64,000 bases of DNA from the NCBI RefSeq assembly GCF_004027225.2, contig NC_044284.2, positions 39,232,420 to 39,296,419 on the forward strand, read 5' to 3'. Both the position numbers and the translations under genes were made by a program. Positions 12,801 through 22,527 of this stretch are shown here, piece by piece. Each line of letters begins with the position of its first letter. Within the stretch, counting starts at the first letter, position 1. Origin of the DNA: Strigops habroptila. Lineage: Eukaryota > Chordata > Aves > Psittaciformes > Psittacidae. The notes beneath the pieces are model-generated. The model saw nothing but the letters and a program-made list of their open reading frames with translations, did not search any database and had not been told where the DNA came from.

Positions 12801-15800
12801 TTTTTTGTCATTTTGCCCTTATGTTTTGGATATTGCTTCCTTACACACACAGGCTCTCTAGCATAAGCCTTCACATTTCCTCATTTTGGATGCTGCTGAA
12901 AAATCAGAATTCTGCATGTTGACTGCACCCATCTCAGAAGCCAGAACGACTTTATGACTTTTCCTATGATCTGACAGCTACGGGTATTCCTGGATTTCCA
13001 AACCTCCACCTTTTTCCTTTCTTTTCTTACCACATAAATAACCTTTCTTGGCAGCAACCCTGAGCTTCCAGGACCAACTGTGACACCCAAAGGAAACAGA
13101 TTTCACTTCTACTCTGTTCTAATTACAACTCTATGTACTTCTAAAAACACATAAAGGAGAGATTCTAAGCAATATCTGTATACAGAGAGACTCTGCTTAC
13201 TTTTCTTGACTTTGGTTTCACCGCTGTTGTACTGCTCAATGTCATGGAACTTCACAAGAAACGGATATAATAAAAATCTCAGGGCAGTTAAATAATAGTT
13301 TGAAATACCAACCTGGATACTACATCAAACCAAATTCTTGTATTCCTGTCTTCGATCCTAAAGCAATTACACAAACATAACAAAAAAGATAGATAGATAG
13401 ACAGATAGATAGATAGCGAGAGAAGTCAGTGCTAAAAGTTCATTTCCTAACAATGCACATGGAATTCAGCTCCCTGGAGCAGGCTCCAAAGTCCAGGAGT
13501 AGCCTTCGAAAACACCACTGTGCCACCTTTACCTACCCCTAGCCGTGGTTTTTCTTCCTCAGCAGCCTTCTCAACCTGGGCTCTTTCCAGGGTGTAATCA
13601 GAAAGAGCGCCCTCTTCATCCTCCTCTTGAACAGTGCTCTGCCAGGAAAAGGGCAAAGAAAGAAAAGTAAGAGAAAGGGACGTTTCCCCTCTTCTGCTAA
13701 CAACAGTCCATCCCAAAGAAATTATACAAAGGTAGCAAAGTAATAACGAAAGTTGCAGCCACCTCGCGTAGGTTTGGCTCAAACTGCCACAGCGGCACCG
13801 ATTGTAGGAACCTGAGGACATCTTATATCAGCTGGGGACTTGCCCTGACATGGTGAAGGCGCTCAGCAGCTCGCCACATTCAGTGCGTGTGTGTTTAAGC
13901 TCATTTTGCTTACTGCTGAAGCCTTTTGTGTGTGCTTTAAAATGCACCTTGGACAAACAGTACAGAGCTGTAATCTCTGCAGAAATGCAGACACTTAATT
14001 TCTCATCCGGCTCAGAAAGCAACACAAACCTAAAATACCCAAACCTGTATTCATTCAAGTTTTGAGGAACACTTTTCTGCTAACTTTTGAGATCCCTTCA
14101 CTAGTCAAAATACCATGACTATTTCTTTGGGAGGCCTGAGACAGGTTCCCAACAGCAGGAAAAATGCCATAGCACAGCCTGAAATAAACACTCAGCTTCT
14201 CAGGCCGTAAGCTAAGATCCTCACTTTTGGACTAGGGACCATCTCATCCATGGCCACAACTGGTCAAATCTTTTTCAACCTTCAAGAAAAGAAGAGGAGT
14301 CAACACAAGGAGAGAGTTGTTTCAGATGATCCAGGCAGACAACTCCAGTGTTTTGGTGGGGTTTTAGGGTCAGTGCTAAAAGTTACTATCCTAACAATGC
14401 ACGTGGAATTCAGCTCCCTGGAGCAGGCTCCGAAGTCCAGGAGCAGACTTCGAAAACGCCACTGTGCCACCTTTACTTACCCCTAGCCGTGGTTTTTCTT
14501 CCTCAGCAGCCTTCTCAACCTGGGCTCCTTCCAGGGTGTTATCGGAAAGAGCGTACTCTTCATCCTCCTCCTGAACAGTGCTCTGCCAGGAAAAGGGGAA
14601 AGAAAGAAAAGTAAGAGAAAGGAACGTTTCCCCTCTTCTGCTAACCACAGTCCATCCCAAAGAAATTATACAAAGGTAGCAAAGTAATAACGAAAGTTGC
14701 AGCCACCTCGCGTAGGTTTGGCTCAAACTGCCACAGCGGCACCGGTTGTAGGAACCTGAGGACATTTTATATCAGCTGGGGACTTGGCCTGACATGGTGA
14801 AGGCGCTCAGCAGCACGCCACGTTCAGTGCGTGTGTGTTTAAACTCATTTTGCTTACTGCTGAAGCCTTTTGTGTGTGCTTTAAAATGCACCTTGGACAA
14901 ACAGTACAGAGCTGTAATCTCCACAGAAATGCAGACCCTTAATTTCTCATCCGGCTCAGAAAGCAACACAAACCTAAAATACCCAAACCTGTATTCATTC
15001 AAGTTTTGAGGAACACTGTTCTGCTAACTTTTGAGATCCCTTCACTAGTCAATATACCATGACTATTTCTTTGGGAGGCCTGAGACAGGTTCCCAACAGC
15101 AGGAAAAATGCCATAGCACAGCCTGAAATAAACGCTCAGCTTCTCAGGCCGTAAGCTAAGATCCTCACTTTTGGACTAGGGACCATCTCATCCATGGCCA
15201 CAACTGGTCAAATCTTTTTTAACCTTCAAGAAAAGAAGAGGAGTCAACACAAGGAGAGAGTTGTTTCAGATGATCCAGGCAGACAACTCCAGTGTTTTGG
15301 TGGGGTTTTAGGGTCAGTGCTAAAAGTTACTATCCTAACAATGCACGTGGAATTCAGCTCCCTGGAGCAGGCTCCAAAGTCCAGGAGTAGCCTCCGAAAA
15401 CACCAGTGTGCCACCTTTACCTACCCGTAGCCATGGTTTTTCTTCCTCATCAGTCTTCTCAACCTGGGCTCTTTCCAGGGTGTCATCGGAAAGAGCGTAC
15501 TCTTCGTCCTCCTCCCGAACAGTGCTCTGCCAGGAAAAGGGGAAAGAAAGAAAAGTAAGAGAAAGGAACGTTTCCCCTCTTCTGCTAACCACAGTCCATC
15601 CCAAAGAAATTATACAAAGCTAGCAAAGTAATAACAAAAGTTACAGCCACCTCCCGTAGATTTGGCTCAAACTGCCACAGCGGCACCGATTGTAGGGATG
15701 TGAGGACAGAATCACAGAATCACAGAATGATCAGAGTTGAAAAGGACCTTAAGATCAACTAGTTCCAACCCCCTCGCCATGGGCAGGGACGTCTCACACT

Positions 15801-18800
15801 AGACCATGTCACCCAAGGCTCTGTCCAACCTGTCCTTGAACCCTGTCAGGAATGCAGTATTTACCGCTTCTTTGGGCAACCTGTTCCACTGCCTCACCAC
15901 CCTCACAGTAAAGAGCTTCTTCCTTATACTTAACCTGAACTTCCACTGTTCAAGTTTAAACCCATTGCCCCTTGTCCTATCGCTACAGTCCCTGCTGAAA
16001 TGAGTGGGTTTGTATGCAACAACACTTACCTAAGAACGTTTCTAAAATTTATTCTGCAGTTGTTATTTTTCTCTAGGATAAAATTTAAAAACAAAATGTT
16101 TGCAAGGACTTGCTTTGACTTTCAAGGGAATAAAAGTATAAAATTCAACTCCCCAAATGCTCCTAGTCTCCATACACACACATATCTATGTTGATTTAAC
16201 TACCTGCACTGTCAAAAACTTCATACCCTCACTTGAACAGATGATCTTAAGCTCCTTTCCAACCCTAACTATTCTATGATTCTATTAAGGATGCTGGGGA
16301 GGGACTCTTCCTTAGGGACTGTAGTGGTAGGACAAGGGGTAACAAGTTCAAACTTAAACAGGGGAAGTTTAGGTTAGATATAAGGAAGAAGTTCTTTACA
16401 GTGAGGGTGGTGAGGCACTGGAATGGGTTGCCCAAGGAGGTTGTGAATGCCCCATCCCTGGCGGTGTTCAAGGCCAGGCTGGACAGAGCCTTGGGCAACA
16501 TGGTTTAGTGCGAGGTGTCCCTGCCCATGGCAGGGGGTTGGAACTAGATGATCTTAAGGTCCTTTCCAACCCTAACTATTCTGTGATTCTATGATTCTAC
16601 GATTATTACCTAGCCAGGCAATGAATCAGCATACCGGGACACGTAACATTGGGTGGGACAACCAAAAACCAGTATCCTTCTCCAACATGAGGTTTCCCTG
16701 CATGTTTTCATGACTTGTATCAATGATACACAATGCAGCACTTCCCTCCTTCCCTGCTCCAAAACGTAGAAGAGTTCCAACAACTCAGTTGAATTACCAA
16801 ACACAAAAATTACTCAGCTTTTATAAATATATGAAGTATCATCACAGTATTAGGAAAAGTCTTTTCTCTTCAAATTCTTAGGATGAAAAAATAAAATAAT
16901 AAAGAGGGGGGGGAAGCGCTGGAATGATGTTCTATTCCTGTTTCTGTAGAAATGTTCTCTGCCACCCAGGAGTGAGTATCTACATTCAAGCAAGTAATGC
17001 GATGCACATAAAAAAAGAACCGTATGTGGAAAAAGGTAAGCAGTTCATCTCTGCTTTTAAGATGTATCAGAGGAAGCATACCTGTGTACGCTATGGTAAA
17101 GAGAGGCCTGAACCTGCAGGGACAGTCTGTATTCATTGTGCTGTCCCATCCGTTAGTGTTTGTGTAACAGCTCCCTGGGAATGGGCCATCTCTCCCATCT
17201 GCTGTTCAGTAATTTGATGGGCCAGTTCCTCTACGGTTGCCATGATCTTTAATCACCAGGATTTCCGTGCAAACGCTGCTGCTGCACCAGTGATGGAGAG
17301 GAGCTGTAGATCACGCCTTTCCACAGCAGCAGCAATTTACATCGTCTTAAGCCAGATGAAGTTTCCCACACTTTCCCACAGCTCTGTAAATTGTTGTGAC
17401 ATGAGCCTTGGAGCTCAGACACACTTATTTTTGGATCTTACAGATGAACCTCAGGTATCCATGTTTGCCTTCACATCAGGTATGCTTAGTTACTCTTGAG
17501 AGCTCCCTTCACCCGAATAAACCCAGACAGGCGCCAGCGGTATCTGAGAGGAGCGAACTGCCTCTGTGCTGGAGATGGCAGGCACAAAGCGGCTGGGGGT
17601 CGGGAGCACAGCAACTGGTCTAACCTTTTTTATGCATCAAGAAAAGAGGAGGAGTCAACACAAGGAGAGAGTTATTTCAGATGATCCTGGCAGACAACTC
17701 CAGTGTTTCGGCGGGTTTTTAAATAGTGAGAGTAGTCAGCGCTACAAGTTACTATCCTAACAATGCACGTGGAATTCAGCTCCCTGGAGCAGGCTCCGAA
17801 GTCCAGGAGCAGCCTTCCAAAATGCCACCGAGCCACCTTTACTTACCCCTAGGGATGGTGTTTCTCTGTTCGGAGGCTCATGAATCAGCGCTCTCTCCAC
17901 GATGACATGAGAAAGAGCGCCCTCTTCATCCTCCTCCTGAACAGTGCTCTGCCAGGAGAAGGGGAAAGACAGGAAAACAAGAGAAACGAACGTTTTCCTC
18001 TTCTGCTAACCACCCTCTATACCCGGTGCTCTACTGCTTTGTGCAGAGCTGAGGGCAGAAAACGGGCTGCACAAAGTAAATAGAGTTGCCTATGAGCTGC
18101 ATGAGTTTACTAGTCTTTCATGATAATTCAAACATATCTCCAAAAAAAAATCTCACAAGGTAATGTTATTCAGTAATTTGTTTGTATGTACATAGAAAGA
18201 AGACAGGGAGATGGAGCTTACTGATTTCTTCAGTACAAGGACTGATTTTCCCTTCTTTTACACACACGTACACACACACTTCCATTTAGTATCATCACTA
18301 TTGTAACCACCAAGTTTTCTACCACAGCTTCTAGACAGCATCAGAAATCAGGTCCAAGAGACATGAGAAAAAAAATAATCTTATGGACATTGTGATAGAA
18401 ATGGGTCATTTTGTTTGCACCAGCTGAATTAAGGAAAAGAAACCCCCCTTCCTGATTTGTGAATCAAGTGGCTGTCATGTACAAGTGCCACTCAAAAGAT
18501 TGCCTTCTCTGAGTTGCAGATCTTTTTATTTTTTGCACCTAAGGAAGGTGTAATAATTAGATTGTTCGTGGCACAAACACGTATTGGGCTGATTTAGCAA
18601 AATTCTCTTTTTCCTCGATTGCTCTCTCTTTCCCATAAACAGGCTGATTCTCCATAAGATGTTTTTCATTTTCAATACGTTTACAAGTTTGTTATTTTTG
18701 TTTTGGCTAGTTGCTACTCAATCCTTCTCCTCGTTCCAAAATTCCTTGCCATAGTTCATGTTCTTTTCTAGCAAGCTTCAGTTTCCGTAACAAGACATTT

Positions 18801-20329
18801 AACTATTGGATTAAATAGTTCTCAGAACTTCCCATTGACAAACGTAACTTTCGTTTTCCCTTCTGCTCTGTTTCGTTTTGCTTTGGTTACAGATATATTG
18901 CACGTATGCCTTTTATGGCCCTGCTACAGTATGCTTAAACAGTATAAATCTCTGTTGACTATGAGGATTTTAATCTCTTTAGTTTTGATTCTAGGCTCTT
19001 TTTCAATATTCCTCTTGAAAAAGAAATATTTTTATTTCCTCCCCTAGAAGTCTGTACCACTCTGGTGTCCTTTAATCCAAGCACTCCCCAGAGGACTCTG
19101 GGCTTAATAATTATGTCGCCCTGTCTGTTAGGGTACTGGGAGTACTTCCCACTCTACCTGGGGCCTCCCATTCCTCTGAGCAGACTTTTGCCAGCTAGCT
19201 CTGTATTTGTATTTAACTAGTTCAAAGCCCAAGGACTGTGTCCCTCCCACCCATTGAGTTATAATCAGATGGCAAGTCTTAAGTTTGACTCATTCACTTC
19301 ACGCATACGTAGTTTCCAGGTAGAGTAAATGAACTTTCAATGTAGATGCTGTTCCTACAACAAATCCTAGGCATCCCATGTTTTCAGTAGCATTATATAT
19401 GTTAGAGATCAGAATGAAAATATCCAAAACTAACTCCACCGCTTAGATTTAAAGCATGAGGAAAATCTGCATAAAGCAATCTTGTGAAGTGAGAAGCCCA
19501 AAACAAAGTTTGGCATTTCTGAACATCGTGCATAAACACAACACTCTTAACCTCCAAGAGCTCCTTAAAATGACAGGGATAAATTAATTATAAATTCTTG
19601 TATTACTATCATAGTTCATCTTATTTGTTGTTTGCTTTTTCGGGTTTTGCTTTTTATTCTAAATGACCCATATTGAATCTACAAACTATGTCCCCCTTTA
19701 TTGTGGGACACACTTCAAAGGACTCAGAAGTTCCTAGACCTCATGTTGAGAAGCCTGATGAGTGCCAGTCACATAGGAGAGGTCTTCTGGATGCTGAAGA
19801 CTGTTTAGCACCATGGGCAGATTTCTCAGCCAGATCTAAAACAGATTCTTGAACGCTGGGATGGGCAGATGGGCACTCTGTGAGATTCTCTGGTCCCAGA
19901 TCACAACGTTGTTAAGCCCAGCGAAAAAAGGCTTCCCACTAGTGTAACACAACATAGGTTTCATTTCAGCTCAGAGCGAAGACATGAAAAACAATCTCAT
20001 TTTCCAGTTGCCTTGGGCTACTGACTTTGGTTTCAGCACTACTGTATTGCTCAATGTCACAAGAAACAGATATGATAAAAATCTCAGGGCAGTTAAAGAA
20101 CAGTTTAAAATACCAACATGGATACGACATCAAAACAAGTTCTTCTATTCTTGCCTTTGATCCCAAAGAAATTATAGAAACATAACAAAACAATAACGAC
20201 AGTTACAGCCACCTCCCGTAGGTTTGGCTCAAACTGCCACAGCGGCACCCATTGTAGGAACCTGAGGACATTTTCTATCAGTTGGGGACTTGGCCTGACA
20301 TGGTGAAGGCGCTCGGCAGCACGCCACAT
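678..20329 (-). CDS. RGL1: Second RGL1-type gene, 5' part only (gene-level entry)
   Basis: A second minus-strand RGL1 copy whose 3' half would lie left of base 1. Recognisable exons in transcription order: first-exon candidate 20213-20329 (ATG, 39 codons, phase 0 out), a 102-base phase 0-0 exon such as 17847-17948 (or copies at 15425, 14481 or 13537), REM exon 8954-9144, REM exon 3453-3637, and RasGEF exons 1621-1745 and 678-893. All junctions listed are phase-compatible. A short linker exon present in RGL1 between the two REM exons was not found. The 1-8045 section is nearly identical to 50004-63302. Whether this gene is expressed, an assembly duplicate or a decaying copy cannot be told here. 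Confidence 0.75.
1320..1425. repeat. A/C-rich low-complexity tract, left copy
   Basis: Runs of A with CCAAACCAACC and AACAACAAC; the same tract occurs at 51320-51420. Open frames through it on both strands are composition artefacts. Confidence 0.85.
1621..1745 (-). CDS. RGL1: RGL1-like exon: linker into the RasGEF domain, left copy
   Basis: A 125-base exon identical to 51617-51741, with splice sites preserved. It encodes the acidic linker and [13 protein letters not shown] at the start of the RasGEF domain. Confidence 0.93.
3453..3637 (-). CDS. RGL1: RGL1-like exon: C-terminal half of the REM domain, left copy
   Basis: A 185-base exon matching 54990-55174 with a single change (NYPC here, NYSC there). 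The ctcttag acceptor and GTAAGT donor are kept. Its first base T completes a codon: after the AG that ends exon 8954-9144 it would give Ser, so the two REM exons can be joined directly in frame. Confidence 0.93.
3983..4510 (+). repeat. Purine (GGGAA/GGAAA)n repeat, left copy only
   Basis: More than 500 bases almost entirely of G and A with a few interspersed C or T. The right copy has only a short GGAAAGGGAAAGGAGAGGG stretch at 55526-55575. Long open frames here on both strands are repeat artefacts. Confidence 0.95.
4528..4635 (-). mobile_element. Old CR1-like 3' fragment
   Basis: GAGTTGGAAGGGATCTACAA and AATCTAGTCCAACTTCCTGA resemble the CR1 3' end on the minus strand, more diverged than the other copies. 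Present only in the left duplication copy. Bases 4636-4820 that follow are also left-only and unrecognised. Confidence 0.6.
8954..9144 (-). CDS. RGL1: RGL1-like exon: N-terminal half of the REM domain, diverged
   Basis: A 191-base exon, acceptor tttgtag, donor GTGAGA, phase 0 in and phase 2 out. It encodes [17 protein letters not shown], then [20 protein letters not shown] and [20 protein letters not shown]. This aligns with the recalled RGL1 segment beginning VEGDQLPPGHTVS and running through [21 protein letters not shown]. It is shortened by a few residues around the ETCKIR motif ([10 protein letters not shown] here). It was not in the long-ORF set and was found by reading the minus strand. 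The equivalent exon of the right copy is not in the window. Confidence 0.88.
9145..13200 (-). other. Intron or spacer between REM exon and array
   Basis: AT-leaning sequence with no recognised gene or transposon. Short open frames such as 10291-10560 have no recognisable motif. Confidence 0.5.
13388..13418 (+). repeat. (GATA)n microsatellite at the array edge
   Basis: GATA units with one GACA variant, directly before array unit 1 and directly after the duplicated flank shared with 20.0 kb. Confidence 0.9.
13537..13638 (-). CDS. Module B exon copy 1 of the 944-base array
   Basis: A 34-codon, phase 0-0 exon: [20 protein letters not shown] then [14 protein letters not shown], with donor GTAGGT. 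The EEGA, TLERAQ, AA and RLG spacing matches the N-terminal exon of RGL1 that precedes VEGDQ. It is the copy nearest to the REM exon at 8954-9144. Confidence 0.58.
13763..13879 (-). pseudogene. Broken first-exon module A, unit 1
   Basis: Homologous to 20213-20329. ATG at 13879 is kept, but after 18 codons the frame meets TAA at 13823-13825, where the 20.3-kb copy has GAA. The downstream [12 protein letters not shown] coding and the GT donor remain. Use from an internal acceptor (cctcag at 13812-13817) cannot be excluded. Confidence 0.5.
14481..14582 (-). CDS. Module B exon copy 2 of the 944-base array
   Basis: A 34-codon, phase 0-0 exon: [20 protein letters not shown] then [14 protein letters not shown]. 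The acceptor is cctggcag and the donor GTAAGT. The reading frame and splice sites are preserved as in the neighbouring copies. A longer open frame running through it (14391-14765) is unspliced read-through, not a separate gene. Confidence 0.55.
14707..14823 (-). pseudogene. Broken first-exon module A, unit 2
   Basis: Same module one 944-base period later. The ATG position reads ACG and the same in-frame TAA is present at 14767-14769. The donor is intact. Confidence 0.5.
15425..15526 (-). CDS. Module B exon copy 3 of the 944-base array
   Basis: A 34-codon, phase 0-0 exon: [20 protein letters not shown] then [14 protein letters not shown]. The acceptor is intact and the donor is GTAGGT. It differs from copies 1 and 2 at several codons yet stays open. 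Its own first-exon module at about 15651-15708 is cut by a CR1 insertion. Confidence 0.55.
15651..15708 (-). pseudogene. Truncated first-exon module A, unit 3
   Basis: The donor side of module A is present up to the TGAGGACA motif. A minus-strand CR1 element then begins and the rest of the unit is missing. Confidence 0.5.
15709..16003 (-). mobile_element. CR1 LINE 3' fragment interrupting array unit 3
   Basis: Starts with the repeated octamer ACAGAATC on the plus strand, then AGTTCCAACCCCCTCGCC. It joins directly to the module A sequence, so the array existed before this junction formed. Confidence 0.9.
16222..16604 (+). mobile_element. CR1 LINE 3' fragments, plus strand
   Basis: Two adjoining CR1 tails. 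The first ends with TTCTATGATTCTATTAAGG near 16290. The second runs from 16291 through GTTGGAACTAGATGATCTTA and ends in a tandem CTATGATT-type tail at about 16604. It lies opposite in orientation to 15709-16003. Confidence 0.88.
16605..17634. other. Unrecognised spacer within the array region
   Basis: No module copy, transposon or conserved coding frame was recognised. Confidence 0.4.
17635..18010 (-). repeat. Detached partial copy of the array unit
   Basis: Matches the unit from GAGGAGTCAACACAAGGAG through the GTCAGCGCTACAAGTT start motif and module B to shortly beyond the exon. It lacks the module A side. It is more diverged than units 1-3. Confidence 0.75.
17847..17948 (-). CDS. Module B exon copy, nearest downstream of the open first exon
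   Basis: A 34-codon, phase 0-0 exon: [20 protein letters not shown] then [14 protein letters not shown]. Splice sites are cctggcag and GTAAGT. Being the first copy downstream of 20213-20329, it is the natural partner of that exon. Joined to 8954-9144 it would give PSLG then VEEDQ, the same junction position as RGL1 (WLG then VEGDQ). Confidence 0.6.
18011..20024. other. Unrecognised spacer, AT-rich
   Basis: No module copy, exon or transposon recognised. It would be the intron between the open first exon and module B at 17847. Confidence 0.4.
20213..20329 (-). CDS. Candidate first coding exon of the RGL1-like gene (module A, open copy)
   Basis: ATG at 20329 opens a 39-codon frame beginning [15 protein letters not shown] and ending [12 protein letters not shown] at a GTGGCT donor in phase 0. 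This fits the phase-0 acceptors of the 102-base exons to the left. Other copies of the same module (near 13.8, 14.7 and 15.65 kb) lack an open frame or are truncated, so this is the only copy able to start the protein. The start choice rests on frame and phase only; no transcript evidence is available. Confidence 0.55.
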
Positions 20330-20382
20330 TCAGTGTGTCTGTGTTTAAGCTCATCTTAGTTTCCTGTGCCGCCTTTACTTAC

Positions 20383-20484
20383 CCCTAGGGGTGGTGTTTC
20401 TTCGGCAGGAGCGCCGTGAATCTGCGCGCTTTCCAAGGTGTCATAGGAAAGAGCGCCCTCTTCCTCCTCGTCCTCACGTGAGCG
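20383..20484 (-). CDS. Module B exon copy, most upstream, diverged
   Basis: A 34-codon, phase 0-0 exon encoding RSREDEEEEGALSYDTLES then AQIHGAPAEETPPLG. The acceptor is cctggcag and the donor GTAAGT. It lies upstream of the open first-exon copy at 20213-20329, so it would need another first exon further right, which was not found. It is related to RGL1 exon 2 (recalled as EEVEEGAVYHVTLKRVQ) by EEGA, TL, Q and the terminal LG before the splice. Confidence 0.55.
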
Positions 20485-20575
20485 CTGCCAGGAAAAGCGG
20501 AAAGAAAGCAAAGTAAGAGAAAGCAACGTTTTCCCTCTTCTGCTAACCACACTCTATCCCAGGTGCTCTACTGCT

Positions 20576-21746
20576 TGTAGATTTGTCTTTTTTTTTTTTT
20601 TTCTTTTGCGTTAGATTTAAAGGGAAATCACCGAAGTGAAGCAGGAATTCAGCTTATCTATGGGTCTCTCATTTTCTTGAATGCTACGTTCATTCTATCT
20701 GATTTCACAAAATGCAGCAAAGGTTTTATTACCCTCTTCTCGCTCTGCTACAGTGGTAGGCACCATTAAATCAGACACCTTCTTCACAGCTTTCTTTTGA
20801 GCACTCTTCAGATTTACAAGAATTGTAAACAAATATCCCTCTGCAAACACGTGATGTTTTTTCATCATACATACTGCTCAAACAATTAAAATTTTGGGGT
20901 TTTACTAGTACCACAGCCTTGAACACAGAAATCTCTAATTTAGAAAGGGTATCTTTCAAGTGCAGTGCCACAAAATCCAGGCTTGGGGAGGCTGGGACTT
21001 GGCTTTTTGAATTGCTTTTCTGTTTGCTTTTACCTCCTCCATCTCTAAAATACCCCATAGTCAAACACAACAGTCTGTACACCAGTGACTTGCCTTCTGC
21101 CAGTGTCTCTCGGGTGAGACCCTCCTCTCTCTCCCACAACATCCTTGAAAACAGATGCATTTCAAGGAGAAATTGAGAAGCTGTTTGAAGAAAGCAGAAA
21201 GGCAGTTTTGAAATGTGGCTGGCAATACACTTGTTTTCAATGTCCACTATGTTTCTCTCCCTTTAGTGAAACACAACAATTGGATACGATCATTACATAG
21301 ATAAGGAAGATGCTCAGTGATGTTCATTGGATGCAGTACCAACCACTCACAACCAGTGGCGTGGTTACATACACCCAAGCTCTCTTCCTAGCTCCCTTAA
21401 ATTTCTGCCTTCTCTGACATTAGAGGAAGTATTGCTATTGCAGTGGCCTAAACCAGTAAGCTAGAAAGCGTATCAACTTCTCCCTCCTGACTGCGCTGCA
21501 TATGTAAGTGCAGTGCTAAGACTTCCTCAATCGGGACAGCTCTACATTAAGAAAATGGGTGTTAAACATGTTTCTGGAAGTAACCTGTTCTGTTAGGGGA
21601 GCCAAAAATGCTTTTACCAGCCTAAGTCGTCTCCAGTCTTTTCCTCTTTATGTTGTTATAACTCTTGTCTTCCACCTGTTGCAAAATCCGAGCTTTCCAA
21701 AGCCCATATTCCTACCCTCCAGAGCAGTCAAAATGCAGCATTTTGA

Positions 21747-21810
<64 letters not shown>

Positions 21811-22527
21811 CAGACTTTCTTCCTCATTCAGTTATTTAATATTCACTTTTCAGATCCCTCAGAACTTGCTCTCCCACCACCTGTTTCCTTTATAACAGGA
21901 GGAGTTGTGCACACATAGAGCCGTGTGCGTGTGTGTGTACTTTTTCCCTAGGGCTGCTGCCCTAGAGCAACCTCACAAAGCTGTGTAAGTTTCTAGTAGT
22001 AAGAAATATCTAATAGGATAATGTAGATAGCACAGGTCTACACAGCCCGAGTGTAACTTGAAATGGCAAAAAACGTTCCTATCATTTCGAGTGGCGTTTT
22101 CACTTTGTGATTCAATGTATTTGTTATTATGCTAAAGCTCGTAAAGAATGGGGCAACTGAAGTCAAGAACATGTCGTTCGCCACAGGAAAAAGGGGTTCC
22201 TTCCCAGGTAGCATCAACCACGAATAAGCACAATGGTTAATTTTGTAGAAGCCAGTGCTTCTGCTCCTTTTTCACTCTTTTTGTGGTCACAGCTATTATG
22301 CATCTGAGTGAAAAAAAGGGGCTGCTTCTCAGTGTGGCTTTAAACACCCTTCACTTCAGCAGAGGTGATCCCACTTGGAAACTGAGAATCTCACAGTGTA
22401 AGAGGCAGAACTGTTCTAGAATGCGCAGTTCTACAACCTAGAATCCACCTAGGTGAACAACACATACAGTGCTCTTTTAGAAAATACGTCTTAAATGAGA
22501 CCTTACTCATTCTGCCCTTTCTGATAA
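20576..22527. other. Spacer upstream of the left RGL1-like gene
   Basis: Begins with a T-rich run, contains the GAAA microsatellite and an unrecognised 158-codon minus-strand frame (20771-21247) with no family motif. Possible promoter region for the 20.3-kb start, but no clear core promoter was seen. Confidence 0.35.
21745..21810 (+). repeat. (GAAA)n microsatellite
   Basis: About sixteen uninterrupted GAAA units. Confidence 0.95.

Larger units (their letters stand above)
13425..15708 (-). repeat. Tandem array of a 944-base unit carrying modules A and B
   Basis: Module B donors recur at 13537, 14481 and 15425, exactly 944 bases apart. Unit starts share GTCAGTGCTAAAAGTT. Units 1 and 2 show only about four differences over the roughly 300 bases compared near 14041-14340 and 14985-15284, so this duplication is recent. 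Unit 3 is cut by a CR1 element. Confidence 0.85.
20025..20575 (-). repeat. Most upstream copy of the module, with its flank also seen at 13.2 kb
   Basis: Contains the open module A and a module B further right. The stretch near 20025-20180 also matches about 13208-13387 (shared AAAATCTCAGGGCAGTTAAA), so the left flank of this copy was duplicated to the edge of the 944-base array. Confidence 0.7.

Noticed and set aside
14391-14765. 124-codon minus-strand ORF (and its twin at 13447-13821) as a gene
   Set aside because: It reads through the module A donor, the intron and the module B donor. Module B alone, between its splice sites, matches RGL1, and the module A frame that continues into it after splicing is a different one.
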